Shown: positions 1 through 7,475 of the stretch, one piece after another
How positions within the stretch are numbered: the first letter of the stretch is position 1
Layout of the letters: the number at the start of each line of letters is the position of its first letter
Assembly (NCBI GenBank): GCA_036390175.1
Contig: DASWCG010000296.1
Span: forward strand, 1-22,503
Reading direction: 5' to 3'
DNA length: 22,503 bases
DNA from: DASQHY01 sp036390175
GTDB taxonomy: Bacteria; Acidobacteriota; Terriglobia; Acidiferrales; UBA7541
Program-made: the position numbers and the translations under genes
Notes under the pieces: generated by a model
The model's input: the letters and a program-made list of their open reading frames with translations, nothing else
Database searches by the model: none
What the model was told of the DNA's origin: nothing

Positions 1-1065
1 CCGGACCTCCACTTGGTTACCTCGGGAGCGCTGCACGGCTTGCTCGAGGCGCTGGATCCGGCGTCGGCCTACCTCACTCCGCGCGAATACACCGAGTACA
101 AGCAGAAGCTGGCCAGCGCCAAAAAGGGCGAGACGGGACTCACGCTGAGCAAGCGTTCTGGCTTCATTGTTGTCGTTTCTGTGCTGCCGGACAGTCCGGC
201 GGCAAAGGCGAGCGTGCGCAGCGGCGACCTCCTCGAAGCAATCGCGGGCTTCACGACGTGGGATATGGCCGTCGGGCAAGCGCTCAATCTTCTGGCAGGC
301 GACCCGGGCACAACGGTCAAAGTGGCTGTCGTGCCGCGGGGTCGCGTGGAACCTCACGATACCGACCTGGTGCGCGCGCCAATTGGCCCTCAGAAAATTC
401 TCACCCAGAAGGTTGACCCGGACATCATGGTCCTGCGCCTGCCCACCCTGGAAGCAGGGCGCGCCGATGAGCTTCGCAGCAAGCTCCAGGAACTGGACCG
501 CCAGGGCATCCGCAAAGTAGTGCTTGACGTGCGCGATTGCGGGCAGGGCGAAATGGGCGAAGGCATCGCTGCGGCGCGGCTGTTTGTCACCTCCGGGAAC
601 ATCGCCACGCTTCGCGGACAAACCGTCTCCCAGCAACTTTTCGCGGCTGACCCGGGCAAAGTGGTCTGGAAGGGCCCCGTTTCCGTGCTCATTTCGTCGA
701 CCACTTCCGGCGCAGCGGAACTTCTGGCCGCGGCCATCGGAGGCAATCATCGCGGCGACGTCGTTGGCGACCGGACATACGGCCTGGCTGCCGAGCAAAA
801 GGTGATCCCGCTTGAAGATGGCGCCGCGCTCATCCTGACGGTGGCGAACTATTATACGGCGGCGGGGAAGTCCATCCTGGAAGAGGGCGTGCCGCCCACA
901 GTGGCAGTGCGTCCAGCCAGCGACGACCAAGCCGATTCCGTGGATGACAACGGCGCTGCCGCAGCGCCTCCCGAAACTGCTGAGCCCCGGCCGCTTTCGC
1001 CGGAAGACCCCGTCCTGCGCAAGGCCATCGAGCTTCTGAAGGGCCCGGGGCGCAAGGCAGCGTAG
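1..1065 (+). CDS. S41 family C-terminal-processing-protease-like protein (5' partial, catalytic residues apparently lost)
   Basis: The reading frame is open from base 1 with no convincing start. A TTG at 13 is in frame, but the sequence before it already reads as family sequence, so the gene is cut at its 5' end. Residues numbered from TTG 13: an N-terminal CtpA-like helix with LDPASAYL (14-21), a PDZ domain (about 45-110) and an S41 core (about 138-300), then an acidic/Pro-rich tail. In CtpA/Tsp proteases the catalytic Ser lies three residues before the Glu of SASASE and the Lys lies in the TFGKG motif. Here those positions are Gly233 (before Glu236) and Leu258 (in TYGLA), and the Tsp Asp441 position is also Gly. 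The fold is recognisable but protease activity is doubtful, so a scaffold role is likely (inference). It ends 4 nt before the polysaccharide-deacetylase gene, suggesting an operon. Confidence 0.87.
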   Translation, partial: PDLHLVTSGALHGLLEALDPASAYLTPREYTEYKQKLASAKKGETGLTLSKRSGFIVVVSVLPDSPAAKASVRSGDLLEAIAGFTTWDMAVGQALNLLAGDPGTTVKVAVVPRGRVEPHDTDLVRAPIGPQKILTQKVDPDIMVLRLPTLEAGRADELRSKLQELDRQGIRKVVLDVRDCGQGEMGEGIAAARLFVTSGNIATLRGQTVSQQLFAADPGKVVWKGPVSVLISSTTSGAAELLAAAIGGNHRGDVVGDRTYGLAAEQKVIPLEDGAALILTVANYYTAAGKSILEEGVPPTVAVRPASDDQADSVDDNGAAAAPPETAEPRPLSPEDPVLRKAIELLKGPGRKAA

Positions 1066-1069
1066 CTGT

Positions 1070-2227
1070 TTGACGCCCTGGCCGGATACCCTTCTCCCGC
1101 GAACCCGAATTTCGAAATTGTCTGAGCGGACCCTCGGCCTTCGGCTGGCCGCAGTTTGTGCGCTCGCCCTTGTTTTCTTCTTCACCGGCTGCGGAAAAAA
1201 AGAGAAGCCGCTCACCCCCGCGCAGATCCACGCCATTACGCGTGAATTGCAAGCCGCAGTGCCGCGTGACCCTTCGCAATACGGCCGCGTATGGGCGACC
1301 ACGCGCAAGACCGCGGCCAATGACGGCGCGACCGATCACCTTTATGTGACGGTGCTGCCCGGCGGCTCCAGCGAGGCGCACAGCAGGAGTCTGACCGACC
1401 TCTTGCAATCGCTCGACCGTGTAGCGACCCGGTACAAACTGACGCGCGATCCGCTCGGCAGCGCCGCGGGGAATGTCCAGTTCCTCTATCGCCACGATGG
1501 TGCGCCAACCCACACGATTCACATCGTGACGCAACATACGGGAACAAGTCCGGAGGTTCCGGCTTCCGGTGCGCGGCTGGCCATCATCATTGACGATATG
1601 GGCTACGACCGAGCGTCGGCCGATGCTGTCTTCGCGCTGCAGTACCCTTTGACGCTTTCTGTGCTGCCGGGCCTGCCCCATTCCGCAGACGTGGATGAAG
1701 AGGCCAAGCGGCGCGGCTACCAGGTCCTGCTCCATTTGCCGATGGCCTCCACCGGGAACAGCAAGCCCGAAGCGATCGAGATCCACCCGGGAATGTCTGC
1801 CGAAGAGGTCTCTCAGACCGTGGCGCAAATGCTCGCGACAGTTCCAGACGCCATCGGCGTGAACAATCACCAAGGCTCGGAGGCGACCGCCGATCCGAAC
1901 CTGATGGCCGAGCTGATGCCGGTGCTGCGCGAGTACAAACTATTTTTTGTGGATAGCCGGACCACCACGGCAACCGTTGCGTACGACACCGCGCAGCGGA
2001 TGGGTGTCCCCGCGGCTTACCGCAACGTGCCGTTTCTGGACGACGCGGCCGATGCAGGCTCGATTCGCCGGCAACTGGCCCTGGCAATCCGCGATGCGCG
2101 CAAGCAAGGAGCCGCGATTGCCATTGGTCATCCGCATCCTGTAACGCTCCAGGTGCTTCAGGAAATCCTTCCCCAACTTGGATCGCAAGGCGTGACTCTG
2201 GTGTTCGTCTCGCAACTTGTGCAATAA
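1070..2227 (+). CDS. Divergent polysaccharide deacetylase family lipoprotein (YibQ-like)
   Basis: 385 aa from the TTG at 1070. A second in-frame TTG at 1118 gives a more typical signal peptide, and neither start has a strong ribosome binding site. An N-terminal hydrophobic stretch ends in FFFTGC, a lipobox with Cys41, so export and lipidation are likely. Family motifs follow in order: IIIDDMGYD (172-180), LSVLPGLPHS (196-205), LLHLPMAS (220-227), NNHQGS (265-270), FFVDSRTT (292-299) and AIGHPHP (351-357). These match the divergent polysaccharide deacetylase (DUF610/YibQ) family, whose members are usually periplasmic and often encoded beside EnvC and an S41 protease. Here the S41-like gene lies directly upstream. 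A role in peptidoglycan or cell-division maintenance is inferred from that context. Enzymatic activity is unproven for most of the family. Confidence 0.9.
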   Translation: MTPWPDTLLPRTRISKLSERTLGLRLAAVCALALVFFFTGCGKKEKPLTPAQIHAITRELQAAVPRDPSQYGRVWATTRKTAANDGATDHLYVTVLPGGSSEAHSRSLTDLLQSLDRVATRYKLTRDPLGSAAGNVQFLYRHDGAPTHTIHIVTQHTGTSPEVPASGARLAIIIDDMGYDRASADAVFALQYPLTLSVLPGLPHSADVDEEAKRRGYQVLLHLPMASTGNSKPEAIEIHPGMSAEEVSQTVAQMLATVPDAIGVNNHQGSEATADPNLMAELMPVLREYKLFFVDSRTTTATVAYDTAQRMGVPAAYRNVPFLDDAADAGSIRRQLALAIRDARKQGAAIAIGHPHPVTLQVLQEILPQLGSQGVTLVFVSQLVQ

Positions 2228-2244
2228 GAATCCGTGCGGTTCTT
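2226..2244. terminator. Weak hairpin in the convergent gap
   Basis: AAGAATC and GGTTCTT form a 7-bp stem (one U-G wobble) around a 5-nt loop just after the stop of the upstream plus-strand gene and before the convergent minus-strand stop at 2272. There is no T-tract on either side, so intrinsic termination is only a possibility. Confidence 0.2.
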
Positions 2245-2271
2245 GAGTCCGGCCGGCGACGATGGGCCTCG

Positions 2272-3426
2272 CTACTCGAGGATCTCCGCGCAGAGTTGGA
2301 ATACGTGCTCTGCGATAGAGGGCGCGGCGGTCAACCCCGGCGATTCGATGCCGATGAGTTGAATCGCGGGAGGCACCGCCGGGTCGCGCGTGATGACAAA
2401 ATCGCCGTAGCCTTTTCTGTCCGGAGGAACCAGCTTAGGCCGCAAGCCGGAGTAAGCGAGGTGCAGGTCGTTCTCGGTCACCTCGGGAAGCATCTTCTGC
2501 GCATTGCGCGCGAAGTCGGCCACCGACAGGCGATCCTGTTCGTAATCGTTTTTATCCTGGACGTACCGCGCCGTCGGGCCGACCAGCACCGTTCCCCAAA
2601 GCGTCTTGGTGAAATGAATTCCCAGGCTCAGACCCTTTGCGTGCGGGAGCGGATACACCAGACTGTTGATGAGCGATGCTCGCGGGCCGCGAATCTCGCA
2701 ATACTCGCCGCGAACCGGATAAATGCGGTAGCGCGTGTTGCCCAGCAGCGCAGCCACTTCATCGGAGAAAAGCCCGGCGGCATTGATTACGCAGCGCGCT
2801 TCGATGGTTTCCAGCGGGGTTTCCTGCGAAGAGCCGGACTCGCCGCCCACACGCAGTGTCACGCGGATGAAATCGGCATGCGCTTCGAGCGCTTCGGCCT
2901 TCGCGCGGGTCACGATGTGGGCGCCCTGCTCGGAGGCCACTCGCGCGTACGCTTTCACCAACTCCTCGCTCGAGACAATCCCCGTCGAACGAATCTCGAG
3001 CGCGGCCACTCCGCGAATGTGAGGCTCGCGCGCGCGAATTCCTGCGGCATCCAGCCGACGTATTCCCTCGACGCCGTTGGCCCGGCCGTGTGCGGCCAAC
3101 TCTTCCAGTTCGCCGGCCTCTTCCGGCGAGGTCGCCACAATCAGTTTTCCCGTGCGCCGATGCGGGACGTTATGCGCCGCGCAAAACTCATAGGTGAGGC
3201 GGTTCCCCGCGACGCAATGCCGCGCCTTCAGTGAATCTTTGGGGTAGTAGAAGCCGGAATGAATGACGCCGCTGTTGCGCGTGCTGGTGGCCATCCCGAC
3301 TCTCGGGAGCTGCTCCACCAGAAACACGTCATCCCAGCGGCGCGACACGGCTTGCGCAATCGCGCATCCCACCACGCCGCCGCCGATGATCAGAATGTTC
3401 GCCCGGTCCATAACCTCGAAAGCCAT
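2272..3426 (-). CDS. LhgO-like FAD-dependent oxidoreductase (L-2-hydroxyglutarate oxidase family)
   Basis: 384 aa from the ATG at 3426. A GTG at 3429 and an ATG at 3411 are alternatives; the last begins directly at the Rossmann strand. The FAD-binding dinucleotide motif IIGGGVVGCAIA is at about 13-24. RNSGVIHSGFYYP follows, the signature of the L-2-hydroxyglutarate dehydrogenase/oxidase branch of the DAO superfamily, and the C-terminal SPGLTAAPSIAEHV completes the FAD fold. Length is close to E. coli LhgO. Expected reaction: oxidation of L-2-hydroxyglutarate, or a related 2-hydroxy acid or amine, to the 2-oxo acid with FAD. It lies 30-33 bp downstream of the asparaginase gene on the same strand, so the two are probably co-transcribed. 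No functional link to the polysaccharide genes is evident. Substrate assignment is by family only. Confidence 0.87.
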   Translation of the reverse strand: MAFEVMDRANILIIGGGVVGCAIAQAVSRRWDDVFLVEQLPRVGMATSTRNSGVIHSGFYYPKDSLKARHCVAGNRLTYEFCAAHNVPHRRTGKLIVATSPEEAGELEELAAHGRANGVEGIRRLDAAGIRAREPHIRGVAALEIRSTGIVSSEELVKAYARVASEQGAHIVTRAKAEALEAHADFIRVTLRVGGESGSSQETPLETIEARCVINAAGLFSDEVAALLGNTRYRIYPVRGEYCEIRGPRASLINSLVYPLPHAKGLSLGIHFTKTLWGTVLVGPTARYVQDKNDYEQDRLSVADFARNAQKMLPEVTENDLHLAYSGLRPKLVPPDRKGYGDFVITRDPAVPPAIQLIGIESPGLTAAPSIAEHVFQLCAEILE

Positions 3427-3458
3427 CACCCTGACACTCGTTCATCAGCGGCGGAATC

Positions 3459-4670
3459 CTACTTTGGCAGCCGCGGCATGGGCGGCCAACTGCTGGCCCT
3501 GCCCTGGAACAGGGCCTTGCACTTTTCCTCGCGTTTCGCTCCATCGTGGACGGCAAAGCTCGCCGGCCTTTCGTCGGGGCCGGACCACATGCTGACGCCG
3601 GCGTACGCGCCGTCTTTGCGCAAAATGTAATACACCATGCTGACGTACTTGATCCTGGTCATGTCGCTGCTGTAGTTGCGCACGATGCGCTTCAATGCGT
3701 CCGTTCCCGCTTCTTCCGGCGACATTCCCTTGCGCATGTTTTCCACAATGGTGTGCGCGCCCGCGACCTTGATGTTTTCTTCGCCGTTGCCGGTGGCCCC
3801 CGCCGCGCCCACATCCTGATCGCAATAACAGCCTGCGCCGATGATGGGCGAGTCGCCTAATCGTCCGGGAATTTTCCATGCCAGGCCGCTGGTGGTGGTC
3901 ACACTGGACATCTCGCCTTTTTCATTCAACACAGAGCAATTGATGGTTCCGGTTGGCGGATGCAGGACCTTATGGATGGCATCCGCGCGGGCTTCGGGGG
4001 GAATGCCGATGTCCGCCGCCAGGCCATAGAGCCTCCGAACATGTTCCGGCTGGCCCGCAATCGGCGAAATTTGCAACGGCGCTGGAGGTTTCCAGTTAGG
4101 ATCGGCCATTCCCGGCCCCCACCAGTCCTCATTCGAGTTGGATTCCTTCCACAACTGCCATATCTTGCGCGAGTGTTCCGTCAGCAGATTTTCTTTCGGG
4201 AAGCCCATCTTGAGGCCGAAGCGGGTTGCGCCTTCGCCGGCCAGCATCACGTGGCCGGTATGCTCCATCACCGTTTTGGCCAGCGACGCTACGTTCTTGA
4301 TGTCATGGGCGGCGCCCACCGCGCCCGCGCGCCGCGTTGGGCCGTGCATGCAACAGGCGTCGAGCTCGACCACGCCTTCTTCATTGGGCAGCCCGCCCAA
4401 GCCGACGCTGTCATCATTGGGATCGTTCTCCGGTCCGGAGACAACCGTGATGGCGGCATCGAGCGTGTCCGCGCCCGCGCGCAGGCGCTCGTAGCCGGCG
4501 TCAATGTAGTTCAGTCCGTTGCGGGCGCAGATGATGATGTTCTTGCCGCCGGGGAGCGCGAGCAGCGTGTTGCCTCCGGTTGCGGTCCGCCCGAAAAGAT
4601 TGCGGGCGCCGGCGGCAACGCTTGCGGAAAGGGTGGTGAGGAAAAACTTTCGTCGAGTCCAATGATTCAT
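3459..4670 (-). CDS. Glycosylasparaginase-type Ntn hydrolase with Tat signal (N4-(beta-N-acetylglucosaminyl)-L-asparaginase)
   Basis: 403 aa from ATG 4670. The frame is open further upstream to 4802, but 4670 is preferred: a GAGG lies 7 nt upstream and the protein then begins with a twin-arginine signal (TRRKFF, residues 5-10, then a hydrophobic stretch). The body matches the N-terminal-nucleophile asparaginase family: GAAHDIKNVASLAK, GLKMGFP and, in the processed subunit, TTTSGLAWKIPGRLGDSPII and GAGCYCD. Autocleavage should expose Thr242. The context there is TGTINCS rather than the HDT of classical glycosylasparaginases. Likely reaction: hydrolysis of the GlcNAc-Asn or a related beta-aspartyl bond, outside the cytoplasmic membrane. 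It is the first gene of a minus-strand pair with the LhgO-like oxidoreductase. Confidence 0.88.
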   Translation of the reverse strand: MNHWTRRKFFLTTLSASVAAGARNLFGRTATGGNTLLALPGGKNIIICARNGLNYIDAGYERLRAGADTLDAAITVVSGPENDPNDDSVGLGGLPNEEGVVELDACCMHGPTRRAGAVGAAHDIKNVASLAKTVMEHTGHVMLAGEGATRFGLKMGFPKENLLTEHSRKIWQLWKESNSNEDWWGPGMADPNWKPPAPLQISPIAGQPEHVRRLYGLAADIGIPPEARADAIHKVLHPPTGTINCSVLNEKGEMSSVTTTSGLAWKIPGRLGDSPIIGAGCYCDQDVGAAGATGNGEENIKVAGAHTIVENMRKGMSPEEAGTDALKRIVRNYSSDMTRIKYVSMVYYILRKDGAYAGVSMWSGPDERPASFAVHDGAKREEKCKALFQGRASSWPPMPRLPK

Positions 4671-4677
4671 GCGTACA

Positions 4678-4743
4678 CCTCGGAAGAAGTGAACTGCGTT
4701 TTGGAAGCCGCCCGAGAATAATCCGGGACAGCAAACCGCGCAA
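4678..4743 (-). promoter_or_regulatory. Possible sigma70-type promoter and RBS for the asparaginase operon
   Basis: On the minus strand TTGCGC (4743-4738) and TATTCT (4720-4715) are separated by exactly 17 nt, and GAGG (4681-4678) lies 7 nt before the ATG at 4670. Match to consensus is 3/6 and 4/6, so this is plausible but weak. The 193-bp gap 4671-4863 separates two divergent genes and must carry control elements for both. I see no convincing promoter for the plus-strand gene. Confidence 0.3.
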
Positions 4744-4863
4744 GCCCCTCGCTTGGGCGCGAAGCCCGAAATTCGAAGACGCGACGAGAGGACATTTTGC
4801 ACTTGCTACGACGAATTTCTTTTCTGTTGCGCGCGGGGCGATGTCGCGTCAGAGTAGCGCGCG

Positions 4864-6162
4864 ATGGAGGCGCGTTTTTCCAGGCCGGGCGTGCGGTGGG
4901 TGTTCCTCGCCGGGGTCTTCGCCGTTGCCGGCGCGCTGGCATTTTCCGGAGGGAGAATCGCCCTTGCCAATCACTACGCCGCCGGGGAAACTTCGGAAGG
5001 GCTTGGGCGAGCGGCCCATCTGGAGCCCGGCAATGCCGAGCACTGGTATTTCTTAGGCCGCAACTGGCAATATAACTTCGATCAGCCGGACCTGCCGCTG
5101 GCCATTTCGTATTATCAGCGGGCATTGGCGCTCGACCCCCGGTCAGCCAATACTTGGATGGACCTTGCCGGTGCCCGCGAAGCCCAGGGCGATACCGCGC
5201 AAGCCCGCGAAGCTTTCGAACAAGCGCAGAAGGCCCATCCCATTTCCGCCGACGTGGCGTGGCGCTACGCGAACTTCCTTCTGCGACAGGGAGAGATACG
5301 CCAGGCCTACTCGCAGGTTCGCCGCGCGGTGGCAGAGGACCCGAATCGCGCTGCCGCCGCCGTCTCGGTTTGCTGGCGCGCCAACCCCAACATTGAAATG
5401 ATCCTCGACCAGGCCTTGCCTCGAAGCGCCGCGGTCTATCTGGAAGCGATTCGCTTTCTTTCCAACGAACATGAAGGAAGCTCCGCACTGGCAGTCTGGA
5501 AGCGGCTGGCAGAGCTGCACCCGAGGATCGAGTTGAAGACGGTATTTCCCCTGCTGGATGAGCTTTTTGTTGAAGACTCCATCCCGGAGGCCCGCAGCGT
5601 GTGGGAGCAGGCGGTGGAAATGGCCGGGATCACTCCGTCTGCTCCATCGGACGGCTCGCTGGTGTGGGATGGCGGATTCGAAGGCGACTTCATTCCGGGC
5701 GGCTTTGGCTGGCGGTGGAGGCCCGATCCCGGCGTGCAATTCACGTTCGACCGCGAGAAGAAACATTCCGGAGGGCGTTCTCTTCGCATCACCTTCGACG
5801 GCACGGAAAATCTCAATTTCACGCACCTCTTCCAATACGTCCCGGTGCAGCCGGGGAAGACCTACCAGTTTTCGGCGTATGTAAAGACCGAAGAGATCAC
5901 CACCAATCGGGGTCTGTGCTTCGCGGTCTTCGATTCGCGCAACCCCGGAGCGACCGGCCGCCTCACCCCCGATTTGACCGGCACGCAGCCCTGGACGCGC
6001 CTCGAGTTGTCGTTCACGGCGGGCTCGGACACGCGTCTGGAGACGGTTGTCCTGCGGCGAATTCCCAGCGAAAAATTAGACAATAAATTGCGGGGGACGG
6101 TCTGGGTGGACGACGTCGCGGTTGTGCCTCTTGAACTCGGCCCGAAGAGGCCTGCTCCATGA
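4864..6162 (+). CDS. Membrane-anchored TPR protein with C-terminal carbohydrate-binding-like domain
   Basis: 432 aa. Residues 12-28 form a single N-terminal hydrophobic helix, either an anchor or an uncleaved signal. Tetratricopeptide-like repeats follow at about 55-160, for example PLAISYYQRALALDPRSANTW and QAREAFEQAQKAHPISADVAW-type units. The C-terminal part (about 266-424) begins LVWDGGFEGDF and contains SLRITFDGTEN, YVPVQPGKTYQFSAYVKT and VWVDDVAVVPL. This is the pattern of galactose-binding-like/CBM4-9-type beta-sandwich domains. It overlaps the next gene by 4 bp (ATGA at 6159), so translation is probably coupled to the O-antigen ligase-like protein. Inferred role: an extracytoplasmic scaffold that binds nascent polysaccharide and assists polymerisation or ligation. 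First gene of the long plus-strand operon. Confidence 0.85.
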   Translation: MEARFSRPGVRWVFLAGVFAVAGALAFSGGRIALANHYAAGETSEGLGRAAHLEPGNAEHWYFLGRNWQYNFDQPDLPLAISYYQRALALDPRSANTWMDLAGAREAQGDTAQAREAFEQAQKAHPISADVAWRYANFLLRQGEIRQAYSQVRRAVAEDPNRAAAAVSVCWRANPNIEMILDQALPRSAAVYLEAIRFLSNEHEGSSALAVWKRLAELHPRIELKTVFPLLDELFVEDSIPEARSVWEQAVEMAGITPSAPSDGSLVWDGGFEGDFIPGGFGWRWRPDPGVQFTFDREKKHSGGRSLRITFDGTENLNFTHLFQYVPVQPGKTYQFSAYVKTEEITTNRGLCFAVFDSRNPGATGRLTPDLTGTQPWTRLELSFTAGSDTRLETVVLRRIPSEKLDNKLRGTVWVDDVAVVPLELGPKRPAP

Positions 6163-7430
6163 AGTTTATCCGGGCGGGCATCTGCGCGCTTGTGCTGTTC
6201 GCGGTCGCGGCGCACGGCGGAGTCGAAGACTGGGCGGCGGCAGTATTGGAAGCAGGGGCCGCTGCACTGATCGCGTTCTGGGGACTGCGCGTAGCGCAGG
6301 GATGGGAAAAGGAAATTCACGGCCATCCGCTTCTTGGCCCCCTGGCCGCGTTTGCGGCGGTGGTCCTGGTCCAGTTTGTATTCCGGGCCACGGCGTATCG
6401 CTACGCAAGCAAAGTGGATTTCCTCCGGCTCATGGCTTATCTGATTCTTGTTTTCCTCGCCGCGCAGGCTTACCGCACGCTCGATGACCTGCGAGGGTTT
6501 GTGTGGTTCTTGCTCGTTTTGGGTTTTGCTGTTTCCGTTTTCGGAATCCTCCAGCATCTGACCTTCAATGGAAAGCTGTATTGGGTGCGCGAGATGCATT
6601 ATGGCGGGATTCCCTTCGGGCCGTACGTGAATCGCAACCATTTTGCCGGGTTGGCGGAGTTGCTGGCGCCGCCCGGTTTGGCGGCTCTGGTGATGGGCAA
6701 AGTGCGCAGGGACCAGTGGCCGCTCGTGGGACTTTTCAGCCTGTTCCCGGTTGCGGCACTGTTCTTGTCGGCGTCGCGCGGGGGAATCATCAGCTTTCTG
6801 GTGCAGGTGGGGCTGCTGCTCCTGCTGATTTGGCTGCGGCGGGGAGAACGAAAGCAACTCGTCGCAGTGGCCGCCGTCCTGTTGGTGGCCGGGGCGCTGG
6901 TCACCTGGCTGGGAGTGGAGCGCGCCCTCCAGCGGTTTTCATCCTACCGGACGCTCGAGGTACGCGAGGATAAACGCATCTCGATGGCGCGGGATACCTG
7001 GCGGATCTTTCTGGACCATCCTTTGCTGGGAACAGGGCTCGGGACCTTGCGGGATGTTTTTCCAAAATACGAGACGCTCTACGACGGCAAAGTGGTGAAC
7101 CACACTCACAATGATTATCTCGAAGCTCTGGCGGAAACGGGTCTGGCGGGCGGCGCCTGCTGTGCCTGGTTCCTCGCGGTGCTGATGATTCGGGGGATCC
7201 GCCAGGTTCGCAGCGGGGCGAGCGGGCTTCTGTCGGCGCTGCAAATGGGCGCGCTGGTCTCCTGCGGCGGAGTCTTGGCGCACAGTATGGTGGACTTCAA
7301 CCTGCACATTCCTTCGAACGCTCTGCTGTTCCTGCTGCTGGCTGGATTCGCGGCGGCCGAGATCCGCGTAATCCGCAGGGTAACCCGGAATCAGCCGCAG
7401 CCATTGCCGAATCCGCAACATGCCGCCTGA
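6159..7430 (+). CDS. O-antigen ligase / polymerase family membrane protein (WaaL/Wzy-like)
   Basis: 423 aa with about ten or more hydrophobic segments. Conserved Wzy_C/O-antigen-ligase signatures are visible: GPYVNRNHFAG (154-164), SASRGG (204-209) and, in the large periplasmic loop, GTGLGTLRDVFP (291-302) and NHTHNDYLEALAETGLAGG (314-332) with His315 and His317. These proteins transfer or polymerise undecaprenyl-linked glycans at the periplasmic face of the inner membrane. Sequence alone does not separate ligase from polymerase. Next to Wzz, Wza and Wzx homologues, a Wzy-type polymerase is the better guess. Its ATG overlaps the stop of the TPR-CBM gene. The next gene starts within 50 bp. Confidence 0.92.
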   Translation: MKFIRAGICALVLFAVAAHGGVEDWAAAVLEAGAAALIAFWGLRVAQGWEKEIHGHPLLGPLAAFAAVVLVQFVFRATAYRYASKVDFLRLMAYLILVFLAAQAYRTLDDLRGFVWFLLVLGFAVSVFGILQHLTFNGKLYWVREMHYGGIPFGPYVNRNHFAGLAELLAPPGLAALVMGKVRRDQWPLVGLFSLFPVAALFLSASRGGIISFLVQVGLLLLLIWLRRGERKQLVAVAAVLLVAGALVTWLGVERALQRFSSYRTLEVREDKRISMARDTWRIFLDHPLLGTGLGTLRDVFPKYETLYDGKVVNHTHNDYLEALAETGLAGGACCAWFLAVLMIRGIRQVRSGASGLLSALQMGALVSCGGVLAHSMVDFNLHIPSNALLFLLLAGFAAAEIRVIRRVTRNQPQPLPNPQHAA

Positions 7431-7447
7431 AATTTCTCTTCTACCTG

Positions 7448-7453
7448 TATAAT
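7448..7453 (+). promoter_or_regulatory. Perfect -10 hexamer (TATAAT) upstream of the exporter gene
   Basis: TATAAT matches the sigma70 -10 consensus at 6/6 and is preceded by TG. No -35 TTGACA-like hexamer lies 15-19 nt upstream. The hexamer covers the first in-frame ATG (7452) of the exporter gene, so a transcript starting about 7460 would lack it and use the ATG at 7476. This would be an internal promoter inside the operon. Confidence 0.4.
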
Positions 7454-7475
7454 GGCGCCGGGGTCTTCTCTCTCC

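Noticed and set aside
830..1873. 347-codon minus-strand open frame
   Set aside because: Antisense to the S41-like and deacetylase genes; no domain pattern, low-complexity basic translation.
2296..3234. 312-codon plus-strand open frame
   Set aside because: Antisense to the FAD oxidoreductase, whose motifs are unambiguous.
4797..4826. TTGCAC as a -35 for the TPR-CBM gene
   Set aside because: No acceptable -10 hexamer lies 16-18 nt downstream.
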